A stretch of DNA of 64,000 nt from Chaetoceros tenuissimus (lineage: Eukaryota > Bacillariophyta > Thalassiosirophyceae > Chaetocerotales > Chaetocerotaceae), in the NCBI GenBank assembly GCA_021927905.1, contig BLLK01000038.1:1736001-1800000 (forward strand), written 5' to 3'. The position numbers and the translations under genes are program-made. The notes under the pieces are model-generated. The model made no database searches and was not told the origin of the DNA. It saw nothing but the letters and a program-made list of their open reading frames with translations. Positions 30,801-40,879 of this stretch are shown here, piece after piece. Position 1 is the stretch's first letter. The number at the start of each line of letters is the position of its first letter.

Positions 30801-33800
30801 TGTGAAAGTCATAGTAACCTTACTAAACTTCAAATCTGACTTGCTTGGTCATTGCTTTCCTCGCAAGTCAGTTCTCCATCTAATATGCGAAGCTCCAGTA
30901 TACCTTCTGGATTTCACATCAGAAGACTGGTCTTCGCGCTTAGGTTCTATTTTCTCGACTAGGTTGTCAAACCTAACGCAAGAGTGCTTACCGACTTGTG
31001 CACCCTAGCGTCACAAAGTAATAGCTCTTGCAACCAGGGAGTGGTGGGTGGGTCAATAAAAATTCTTAAACAAGAGTATCGGTATGGCCAAAATGTTCTT
31101 TCAAAGGAAAGAACCCGATTTGAACCTCGAAATAGAAAATTTATGAGATCGTAATCCTTCTCATTTCAAATCCTCTGACTCCATTCTCTTTTTACCCGTG
31201 ACTGAAAATCAAATAAATTTTACAAAAGTGTTTGTCTCTCAGGCTTTACGAGCTCTCCAATAGAATGCGAGTCCTCTTCGCTTAAATACACTAGATCCTC
31301 TTGTTAATAATTCTAATCCTACAAATACGTCGTGCATGTTTAACTGTCGTCGAGTCCCAGGTTAACTCAATGAGTAAGGTTAGGGATCTGTGAAGTTAAA
31401 CATGCACAACATATTTATAAAATTAAAACTACTATCAACGGATGTATTCTTTCCACTGCATATCTCAAACATGTGATATTCAATTGATAGCCACAACTTG
31501 GAACTTCCCTCAAGAGGTCCATTCCGTATTAGTTGGGGGTGGGCCGAAGGTCCACCTCACTCCTCTAGCAAATCTTGGAGATTGCGAAGACGCCTAAAAC
31601 AATGTGAAAGTCGTAGTAACCTTACTAAACTTCAAATCATTGCTTTCCTCGCAAGTCAGTTCTCCATCTAATATGCGAAGCTTCAGTATACCTTCTGGAT
31701 TTCACATCAGAAGACTGGTCTTCGCGCTTAGGTTCTATTTTCTCGACTAGGTTGTCAAACCTAACGCAAGAGTGCTTACTGACTTGTGCACCCTAGCGTC
31801 ACAAAGTAATAGCTCTTGCAACCAGGGAGTGGTGGGTGGGTCAATAAAAATTCTTAAACAAGAGTATCGGTATGGCCAAAATGTTCTTTCAAAGGAAAGA
31901 ACCCGATTTGAACCTCGAAATAGAAAATTTATGAGATCGTAATCCTTCTCATTTGAAATCCTCTGACTCCATTCTCTTTTTACCCGTGACTGAAAATCAA
32001 ATAAATTTTACAAAAGTGTTTGTCTCTCAGGCTTTACGAGCTCTCCAATAGAATGCGAGTCCTCTTCGCTTAAATACACTAGATCCTCTTGTTAATAATT
32101 CTAATCCTACAAATACGTCGTGCATGTTTAACTGTCGTCGAGTCCCAGGTTAACTCAATGAGTAAGGTTAGGGATCTGTGAAGTTAAACATGCACAACAT
32201 ATTTATAAAATTAAAACTACTATCAACGGATGTATTCTTTCCACTGCATATCTCAAACATGTGATATTCAATTGATAGCCACAACTTGGAACTTCCCTCA
32301 AGAGGTCCATTCCGTATTAGTTGGGGGTGGGCCGAAGGTCCACCTCACTCCTCTAGCAAATCTTGGAGATTGCGAAGACGCCTAAAACAATGTGAAAGTC
32401 GTAGTAACCTTACTAAACTTCAAATCTGACTTGCTTGGTCATTGCTTTCCTCGCAAGTCAGTTCTCCATCTAATATGCGAAGCTTCAGTATACCTTCTGG
32501 ATTTCACATCAGAAGACTGGTCTTCGCGCTTAGGTTCTATTTTCTCGACTAGGTTGTCAAACCTAACGCAAGAGTGCTTACTGACTTGTGCACCCTAGCG
32601 TCACAAAGTAATAGCTCTTGCAACCCCCCCATTCAAAATGAGCTAAAGGGACACTATCTTTCACTTGAATGAATCTCCTCAATATCTTGAGCTATCTAAG
32701 AGTCCCTTCCATACGTCTTTCCAGGATCCTTACAGACTACTGTAGAGAATATAATATGCGCTTCAAATACTTTCTAATGCTTTGAGCAATTTTCCCTTAT
32801 CCCCATGTCTGGGATACTTTCTTTAGCGATTTTCATACTTCCACCTTTGATTGAGTAGTTTGATGGTAAAGTCGTGCTTGTATTTCTTTGATTGCTAAGC
32901 TTACAGCTCCTCTCCTAATCAACTTCCCATTCAACTCACTTCAATAGTAAAATCTTGGAGTTTGTGCAGTTGTCTAGAACGATATGAAAGTCGTAGTAAC
33001 CTTACTAAACTTCAAATCTGATTTCCTCAGTCTTTGATTTCTTTTGGAAACAGCTCTCAGTCTAATATGCGAAACTTCAGTATACCTTCTGGATTTCACA
33101 TCAGAAGACTGGTCTTCGCGCTTAGGTTCTATTTTCTCGACTAGGTTGTCAAACCTAACGCAAGAGTGCTTACCGACTTGTGCACCCTAGCGTCACAAAG
33201 TAATAGCTCTTGCAACCCCCCCATTCAAAATGAGCTAAAGGGACACTATCTTTCACTTGAATGAATCTCCTCAATATCTCGAGCTATCTAAGAGTCCCTT
33301 CCATATGTCTTTCCAGGATCCTTACAGACTACTGTAGAGAATATAATATGCGCTTCAAATACTTTCTAATGCTTTGAGCAATTTTCCCTTATCCCCATGT
33401 CTGGGATACTTTCTTTAGCGATTTTCATACTTCCACCTTTGATTGAGTAGTTTGATGGTAAAGTCGTGCTTGTATTTCTTTGATTGCTAAGCTTACAGCT
33501 CCTCTCCTAATCAACTTCCCATTCAACTCACTTCAATAGTAAAATCTTGGAGTTTGTGCAGTTGTCTAGAACGATATGAAAGTCGTAGTAACCTTACTAA
33601 ACTTCAAATCTGATTTCCTCAGTCTTTGATTTCTTTTGGAAACAGCTCTCAGTCTAATATGCGAAACTTCAGTATACCTTCTGGATTTCACATCAGAAGA
33701 CTGGTCTTCGCGCTTAGGTTCTATTTTCTCGACTAGGTTGTCAAACCTAACGCAAGAGTGCTTACCGACTTGTGCACCCTAGCGTCACAAAGTAATAGCT

Positions 33801-34156
33801 CTTGCAACCAGGGAGTGGTGGGTGGGTCAATAAAAATTCTTAAACAAGAGTATCGGTATGGCCAAAATGTTCTTTCAAAGGAAAGAACCCGATTTGAACC
33901 TCGAAATAGAAAATTTATGAGATCGTAATCCTTCTCATTTCAAATCCTCTGACTCCATTCTCTTTTTACCCGTGACTGAAAATCAAATAAATTTTACAAA
34001 AGTGTTTGTCTCTCAGGCTTTACGAGCTCTCCAATAGAATGCGAGTCCTCTTCGCTTAAATACACTAGATCCTCTTGTTAATAATTCTAATCCTACAAAT
34101 ACGTCGTGCATGTTTAACTGTCGTCGAGTCCCAGGTTAACTCAATGAGTAAGGTTA
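27807..34156. repeat. 6,350-bp non-coding modular tandem array (order A-B-B-C-A-C-A-C-A-C-A-B-B-C)
   Basis: The region splits without remainder into 14 modules. A modules (455 bp): 27807-28261, 29793-30247, 30581-31035, 31383-31823 (441 bp) and 32171-32625. B modules (592 bp): 28262-28853, 28854-29445, 32626-33217 and 33218-33809. C modules (347 bp): 29446-29792, 30248-30580 (333 bp), 31036-31382, 31824-32170 and 33810-34156. A and B differ in their 5' part but share a 265-bp 3' core from tcttggag to gcaacc. C starts agggagtggtgggtggg and ends gagtaaggtta. Copies of each type are nearly identical. Recurring 68-codon GTG-started frames in the A core are unlikely to be genes. No transposase or reverse transcriptase is present. 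Satellite-like DNA or a cluster of structured non-coding RNAs are both possible. Confidence 0.9.
29737..29825. repeat. Inverted repeat across the C-A module junction (first instance)
   Basis: The arm gtcgtgcatgtttaact near the end of C is the exact reverse complement of agttaaacatgcacgac near the start of the next A. The two 17-bp arms are separated by about 45 nt. The same arrangement recurs at the other C-A junctions; in the junctions near 31380 and 32170 the A arm has one change (cacaac). Confidence 0.85.
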
Positions 34157-34347
34157 GGAATGAAACATCCTTATCGGCTTGGTAGAAAGATACCTCATTT
34201 TTGTGTGAGAGGAAAGAGGAAAAATGCATGGATATTTTGTGCATTTAATTCAACTCAATTGACTGCTGTATTCCATCATTGTGCACAGTTTAAAGATTTA
34301 ATTAGCCAACAAGCTTTTACTCTTTCCTAATTAAATATTCAAGTCTC

Positions 34348-35610
34348 ATGAATTCGCAATCTTCCTTTTCATCGACAAATGCCAATGCAAAAGATGCATC
34401 ATCGGCACTTCACATTTTACTAGCTCCAGATGGGTACTACACATACCTAGGCATTGAAAAGCCTGTATCATCTCACAGTTCCCTCTTGACCAAAGACAAT
34501 CAAACCAAGGAAACAAAGCAAGAACTAGATCTTACCGCGATTCAAAAGAATTATCGAAAGCTTTCTCTTCGTCTTCATCCTGATCGACCAACAGGTGACG
34601 AAGATGCATTTCGGGTTTTGGAAAGGGCCAAACATGTCTTGATGACGGAGAAATTGAGAAAACAGTATGATTTGCTCGGACTTGATTTAGAAGATGATGA
34701 CCATAGTGATGAGTCGCATCAAGAAGATGAAGATGGGGTGAGTAATGAAGAAAAGAAGGATGGTGATGGTAAACCTGATGGTGTATTGAGTCACATGGCA
34801 AGTGCTACTGTTGCTGCTTTCTTGCAATTGGCTGTTCGTACAGGTGAGTAGATATTTGAAAAAAATATTTATAAATCTTGATGTGTGGTTAGCAATTTTA
34901 AATACATGTACTGACTGCTTCATTTCCATCATATAGCAATGATGGCTGTGACAAGTCTTTACATTACAAAATGGAAGTATACTACCATCCCAGCTATCGT
35001 ATTTATGGCTTATACATCGAATAAAATTCGTCAAGCGGGAAAAGAAGCACAGGCTACAACTGGAACATCACCAATTACAAAATATGACATATTGTCACCT
35101 CTACTCGTAGCTGCTGGAGTTCTCATCATGTTTTATGCAAAATCGGATAGTTACAATGATGCAGAGTTTGAATGGAATAAACTATTTTGGTTCGGGGAAG
35201 CATTGGTCATGACCATGTTTTGTTTGAATACAGTTACTGCGAAAGAAGGATCTTCTTTACGTCCATCTATCGGGCTTGGGATTGCATTTTACATTGTTTT
35301 TAGTTTGATTGCATTGTACATTCGTGGAAAGGGTTGGAGATACATTACATTCCTTTCTATTGAATTGGTATGTGCACTTGTTGCAGTGCTTGTTTTCCCT
35401 GTCATGGAAATGATTATGGAAACCATAGTGGATGAGAAAATGAGAAAGATTGGTGATCGTGTAAGAATGTATTCCAAGGTTATGGAAGATAATCATAAGA
35501 AGCAAATTGAGGAACTGGAAAGAAGGCTCGCTGAAGCAGGGGATAAGGGTGCATCTGTTCCAGCGAGTCCATCAACTCCAAGTTCTAGTGCTCATGTGGA
35601 ATTGGATTAA
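34348..35610 (+). CDS. J-domain (DnaJ) multi-spanning membrane protein
   Basis: Two exons, 34348-34843 and 34937-35610, separated by a 93-nt GT-AG intron, give 389 aa. The N-terminal half holds a J domain: GYYTYLGIEKP, a Ser/Thr/Lys-rich insertion, AIQKNYRKLSLRLHPDRPTG with the HPD motif, and AFRVLERAKHVLMTEKLRKQYD. An acidic stretch follows. Exon 2 encodes about five hydrophobic spans and a short cytosolic coiled-coil tail (MEDNHKKQIEELERRLAEAG). By family knowledge it should recruit and stimulate Hsp70 at a membrane, probably the ER; the membrane is inferred. The insertion between J-domain helices I and II is longer than usual. It begins 191 nt after the tandem array. Confidence 0.8.
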
Positions 35611-35660
35611 CATGGTACAAATAATGGGTGAAACTAAATTGCCAATATGAAATGCGTGGA

Positions 35661-37187
35661 TTAGTTATTATCCTTTTTAGCTGCCTTCTTCTTCTTTTTC
35701 TTTTGTCTCTTTTTCGCTTTGGCGACAAGAGCTCTTGCTTTTGCCAAGGCCTCTTCGTCTAACTCAAGTTCATTTCCAGCTGGCTTTACCTCTTCTTCTC
35801 TACGTTTTCTCTTTTTTGTGAATACTTCTTCTTGTTCATCTTCCTCGTCCTCTTCTTCTACAACTTCTTCTTCCGGGGTCTCCTCCATCTCCTCCTCATC
35901 CATAGCTTCTTCTGGATCTGCAGAGTAACTCCATGCAGAAATGCAAGTGATTCTAGCACCTGTACCTATCCGAACACTTTCCAATATCTCTGCGGCAACT
36001 TCTTCTTCTTCACTGTCACTATCATCTTCATCAGAGTCATCCTTGTCACTGTTTTCTTCCTCGTCCTCATTTTCATCTCCATCGTCATCGGACATCATCA
36101 TATGAGCAGCACCTTCAAGGTCGATAACACTAATGATTCCTCCACTATTTGCAGTAACAACAAGAAATCCACTGCCACCATTGACACTTTGGATACACTT
36201 GAATCGTTCATCACCAGCAGTCGCTACACCTTCTACTGGCTCAATCGCCATAATGGCTCTTCTAGTTCCAGCTTCTTCATCCTCTTCATCGACACTGCCT
36301 ACTGCAAACACTGGAAGTCCACCATCATTGCAGCCAGCAGCCAAAAAGATACCGTCATCACCTCCAATGAAACAAATCTGATTGGCTCTTCCACCAGGAT
36401 GCATCTGAATATCCAAAAGAGTCTGCCCAGACGCCATTTCCCGTGCTTGTATATTTCCTTCATGAGTACAATATGCATACCTCTGTCCATCATTACTCCA
36501 AATAATATGATTTACAGTCGCTTTTCTACCCTTGGAAGGATTTGGTATCTTGTTCACAAACGCCAATCTACCACGCATCAAATCCCATAAGCAAATTTTT
36601 CCATCTCTTCCACCACTCAAGGCCATTTTTCCAGATGGATGGACAGCGATACAGTTGACACCTTTCTCATCGTGTCCAGGGAGTATATGCTGTACACTCA
36701 TATCTTTTCTCTTGTATATCACAATTTTACCAGTTGATAAACCCACCAAAACATGCGAAGGAGATGAATCATTCGGAGGTGCAAAAGAGGAACAAGATGG
36801 TGTTCCTAAATTACTCGGTGTTTTCAATTCCCCCACTTGTGTATGTTTTGTAAGTGAAAACATGGCGAGAGACTCATCGTATCCTGCAGAAAGTAAAGTG
36901 CCCGGCACAACTGCTGCATCTTGCTTCTGATGAGGAATGGCCGATGCAACAGAGAGACAACGGACAGATCCATCATGAACGGCCATTGCGAAATTCATTT
37001 TCAGATATGCATTCTCGTCATCCTTTGTAGGGTTGAGCATTTCAAGTAAATCTTGTGACTTGGATTCTTTTTCTTCTGATTCTTCTTTAGGTATGTGTTT
37101 GACTGTGTCCCATCCTGCAAGCACTCCATCATAGGTTCCTGCTGCAATCATGAGTCGATCAGGTAATTGGTTGAGGGTCGCCATCAT
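35661..37187 (-). CDS. MAK11: WD40-repeat protein, MAK11/PAK1IP1-like ribosome biogenesis factor
   Basis: A 508-aa single-exon protein. Its WD40 repeats follow the MAK11/PAK1IP1 pattern: MIAAGTYDGVLAGWD, HDGSVRCLSVAS, the diagnostic GVNCIAVHPSGKMALSGGRD with KICLWDLMRGRLAFVNKI, and VNHIIWSNDGQRYAYC. The C-terminal third is very acidic, interrupted by one further repeat-like segment (ITCISAWSYS), and ends in a Lys-rich tail (KKRQKKKKKKAAKK), a likely nucleolar signal. MAK11 proteins act in 60S ribosomal subunit assembly in the nucleolus. Translation may begin at the first or the second of two adjacent ATG codons. The gene is convergent with the J-domain gene (50 nt between stops). Confidence 0.75.
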   Translation of the reverse strand: MMATLNQLPDRLMIAAGTYDGVLAGWDTVKHIPKEESEEKESKSQDLLEMLNPTKDDENAYLKMNFAMAVHDGSVRCLSVASAIPHQKQDAAVVPGTLLSAGYDESLAMFSLTKHTQVGELKTPSNLGTPSCSSFAPPNDSSPSHVLVGLSTGKIVIYKRKDMSVQHILPGHDEKGVNCIAVHPSGKMALSGGRDGKICLWDLMRGRLAFVNKIPNPSKGRKATVNHIIWSNDGQRYAYCTHEGNIQAREMASGQTLLDIQMHPGGRANQICFIGGDDGIFLAAGCNDGGLPVFAVGSVDEEDEEAGTRRAIMAIEPVEGVATAGDERFKCIQSVNGGSGFLVVTANSGGIISVIDLEGAAHMMMSDDDGDENEDEEENSDKDDSDEDDSDSEEEEVAAEILESVRIGTGARITCISAWSYSADPEEAMDEEEMEETPEEEVVEEEDEEDEQEEVFTKKRKRREEEVKPAGNELELDEEALAKARALVAKAKKRQKKKKKKAAKKDNN

Positions 37188-37471
37188 ACAAATGGTGTCT
37201 CAAGAGTTTGCTAATGTAAACGAGTAATAAAAATATGAAATTTGATGGAAAATGGAAATCTCAAGAAAACTTGTTCAAAAAAATGAGTGGCTTTGAAGAG
37301 CTTGAGCTCACACGCATGACTAATTTAGCGGTGAAAATCCTAGTGCGACCTAAAAGTTTTCAATTTCCAATTTCGGTCCTTATTATCCTAGATAATTGAA
37401 ATTTCTTATACATTATGTTTCTATGCAAAAATCCCCTTATTTTTTGTTCATTAGAAAAGATGCATATCAGT

Positions 37472-40400
37472 TTAGCACCTGCCACAACTCTTTCGACAAA
37501 AGTTTCGAACCTTTTGACTTGTTGAGCATTTATCTGCAACTTCACTGCATGTTCCAAGAAATCCATCTATGAAAATAAGCCCATTACTATCCTCGCATGT
37601 GCATGTTTTACAAAAGTCTTGGCAGTGGTTAGCAACGGACTTACTATTTCTACAAAGTTGCTTAGATGACAGATCCCGACATAGTATTTTGCCACCTCCA
37701 TTCCGTATAAGTACATCTGCACTATTATTACAAGCAGGAGTGTCGAAAAATAAATCATCCGTCACCTTCATCATTGGAATATTGTAATTCACAATAGTGT
37801 CATATAGCGCTACCTGCAATTCTTTCTTGATTTCTTGATGATCGTCTGAATCAATGTAATTGACTAATTCATTGTAATCCCTGTTTAAATCAAATAGAAA
37901 GGGATGCCCATTCGCGCTCACCACTAGCTTGTATCCTGTGCTATGCATAGCCATCACCCAAGTTGGCCTATTTCCAGTATCCGCACTAATGATTATTCTA
38001 TCTGTGCGGGATATAATTTGGTCAGAAGTAAGATCTGCACTAACGTCTTCACCTTGGAAATTCGCTCCATTATTTGGGTCAACATTCATGAGTGACAAAA
38101 TTGTAGGTGTAAAATCAATAGAGGAAACTGCTGTATGTACAGTCTTGTTCTGTTTGATTTTTGGTCCTTTGATCATAAATGGAATACCTGCGCTCATTTC
38201 ATATGGCATTCCTTTGTTCATTCTACCGTGTTCGCCCAATAAATCTCCTGTGATAAGTAATAGAAGTTAGAATATTAGAGAGTCAGTTGCTGATATGATG
38301 ACAGGTTGAAATTGGGTGAAGAAACGCACCATGGTCTGATGTAAAGACAACATATGTATCATCACTTATCCCAGCTTCTTCCAATGTATCAAGTATCTTT
38401 CCTATATTTTTATCAACGCATTTTACCATGCCGTAATATTGCTGCATGTAGTTTTGCCAATAATATGATTCTTCATACTCAGAGACAGCTTGCGTTATAT
38501 TGTCGATATCATACTGAGTATACTCTCCAACAATATATTCACCTGCAACAGAAAGAGGGGCGGGGTTCATCTCCATGTGTGCAATTGTTGTTTCAGGGAC
38601 TTTGAAGTGCTGATCCTTGAAGAGAGTTGAGAAATATTTTCGATTTTCCATTGGACTATGTGGATCTGTGGTGATGAAATGGTGAGTTTAACGTTTTGCG
38701 GCAATGCTAGTAGAATGAATCTATTCTCACGTACCTGGAATACTCAAGAATAATGCAAAATGTTCATTGTTGACAGCTTTCTCCTTGATAAAGTTGATGG
38801 CTTTTTTACTCAAGAAGTCTGTTGCATATGTCTCCTTATCATCCTTGATTGGATTGGGATCGTTGTTCATCCATTCGTCTACAGATTCATACGCAGTGGT
38901 GACATTGGAACCATACTCACTAAAATATTTCCAATGACCACGATTAAATCTGTATTTGCTATCACTCCATCCAAAGTCTCGATTTCCGTCATCATCTCCC
39001 CATCCAGGTTTACGCTCTCCATCCAAATGCCATTTTCCCATATATGCAGTCTGATATCCTTTTTCATCTCTCAAAATTTGACTAAAAGTTGTGACATTGG
39101 TGTCCATTGGCTTATGATTATAATCAGCTCCAGTAAATTGTGGGTACATGCCAGTCATAAAGGATGAACGAGAAGGAGTGCACAAAGGTGCCACTGTATA
39201 AAAGTTGGAAAAGATGGCACCTTCATCTGCAATTCGATCAATATTTTTTGTTGGCAAAAAAACGTCATCACCCCAGACGTCGACATCACTCTTTTTATGT
39301 GTTTTCAGAAGTAATGAGCGATATGCCGATATTGTTCTCATGTTATGTTCATCTGTCATGATTACTATAAGATTCGGATTAGATGGTCCGACTGCTTCTT
39401 TTGATTCAGCAGTTTGTACCACCATGCTACTCTTTGCAAAACATGTTTCATCGTCCTTACTCTCAAAATCCATAACTGTAACAAGATGCATTGACATGAG
39501 TATACCTATGCAAAAAATGTATCATACTTCAACTTCAAGTTTGCAACTTACGCAAATGCTTTGGTTCTGAATCACAATTATTGATAGTATCCTGCACTAC
39601 TCTTGACCAACATTGTTCTGGAGCAATCGCCATCTTTACTCTTCCAAGAAGATCATCACCAACTTTTGCCGTGGATTTGAATGGTTTGGGTTCAATAGAA
39701 ATGCTATCATCATTGCATACTTGATATTCATAAGAGACTGGGATATTTTTGCATTGTCCTTCTTTTCCACGTATAATATTTCCATTACATGGTACATTTT
39801 CTTTTCCACTTTGTAGCGAACAGCTGACAGATGCCTCTACCTTGCAATCGTCTGTATAACGAAATCTCATGATGTTCGTGGTTATAGAACTACATCTCGG
39901 TAATTTCTCTTGATTTCCATTCTTGCTCGGTTTCATTTGAGCCTTAATATCAAGCCTTGTCTCATATTCACGCCTCGATGCGTCGAGACCCTTGTTACTT
40001 ATGGCAGAAACACATGCCCCAGGATTCAAAACTCCTTTTGCAAACTGTTTTTGGTTGGAATCAAATATAGTAATCTTACTCCATTTTTGTCTAGTATTCT
40101 TAAAGAATATTCCATGTTTCTTCATGAAATGTCGAAATTTTATACTTTTACTCCCTGTATTACACACTTGATATGTCCAAGTAGTTATCAAAATGGGCAG
40201 ACCTTGCTCATTGACCCGACCACCAGCGTACTTTGATGGACTTGCATCTTTTTGGATTCGTTCAAGCATGTCACAATCCTTTCCTTTGAAAGCTGCAAAA
40301 GCTGGTCGATCATCTTCAATGATACAAGAAATGCTTGTCTATTTTAATTGATCAAGTGGTATATGTGAATCAGAGAATGAAATACATAAAAAGCAGAAAG

Positions 40401-40518
40401 ATATGAAACATAGAACACGTACCTCGAGAGCACAATCGCCATTAGCAGGTGATTCCTGTCCATAAACTACAGATAGGAGGAATGCAGATGCAAAAATGCC
40501 AACTACAAAATGATTCAT
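37472..40518 (-). CDS. Secreted formylglycine-dependent sulfatase with ShKT-like C-terminal domains
   Basis: Five exons: 40518-40423, 40338-39552, 39475-38735, 38665-38330 and 38247-37472, giving about 911 aa. An alternative acceptor (exon 3 from 39505) would add ten in-frame residues but leaves a 46-nt intron. Exon 1 is a signal peptide (MNHFVVGIFASAFLLSVVYG). Exon 2 is a Cys-rich domain of unknown function. The sulfatase domain has the metal-binding IVIMTDEHN, the CTPSR motif whose Cys becomes formylglycine, YMGKWHL, and FTSDHGDLLGEHGR, restored across intron 4. The C-terminus has two Cys-rich ShKT-like segments ending CRKSCGRC, like those in the giant hydrolase. It should remove sulfate esters from an extracellular substrate; sulfated polysaccharide is inferred. 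All key active-site residues seen are intact. Confidence 0.88.
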
Positions 40519-40879
40519 CTTGAACTGTATCATTTGTAATGATTGTAAGATTAACCTAGCTACTCATAGAGGCACTTGAAATAGCTCATAGTGTGGTTGT
40601 GTTCAATTTTAGCGATCATTTTATCGATCGCTGAAAAGAAAATGTCATACCCACGATAAATAATTAGTAAATAAATTCACGAATGAGCTAAACATCTGAT
40701 TCTCTTTATCTTTACTCTCTCTTTTCCTTTTGTGTCGCTTTCTCATTCTTTCATCGCCATTCATTTCTTGAAGAAGTTTTTATGATAATTCACATGTAAT
40801 TCATGTTTAAACTACTTAGAGCACAGGCTTCCATTCAAATACACCTGGCCAATACATTTATTTTATATATACTATCAAC
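40519..40879. promoter_or_regulatory. Divergent promoter region between sulfatase and NOC3 genes
   Basis: A 361-nt divergent intergenic region. It contains the inverted repeat cgatcatttta..cgatcg near 40612-40632 and a pyrimidine-rich stretch around 40700-40760. No RNA gene was recognised. Confidence 0.4.

Noticed and set aside
28028-32598. Recurring 68-codon open frames inside the A modules (28028, 30014, 30802, 32392)
   Set aside because: They start with GTG, not ATG. One A copy destroys the frame by a 14-bp loss, the sequence has no protein-like features, and conservation equals that of the whole repeat rather than favouring codons.
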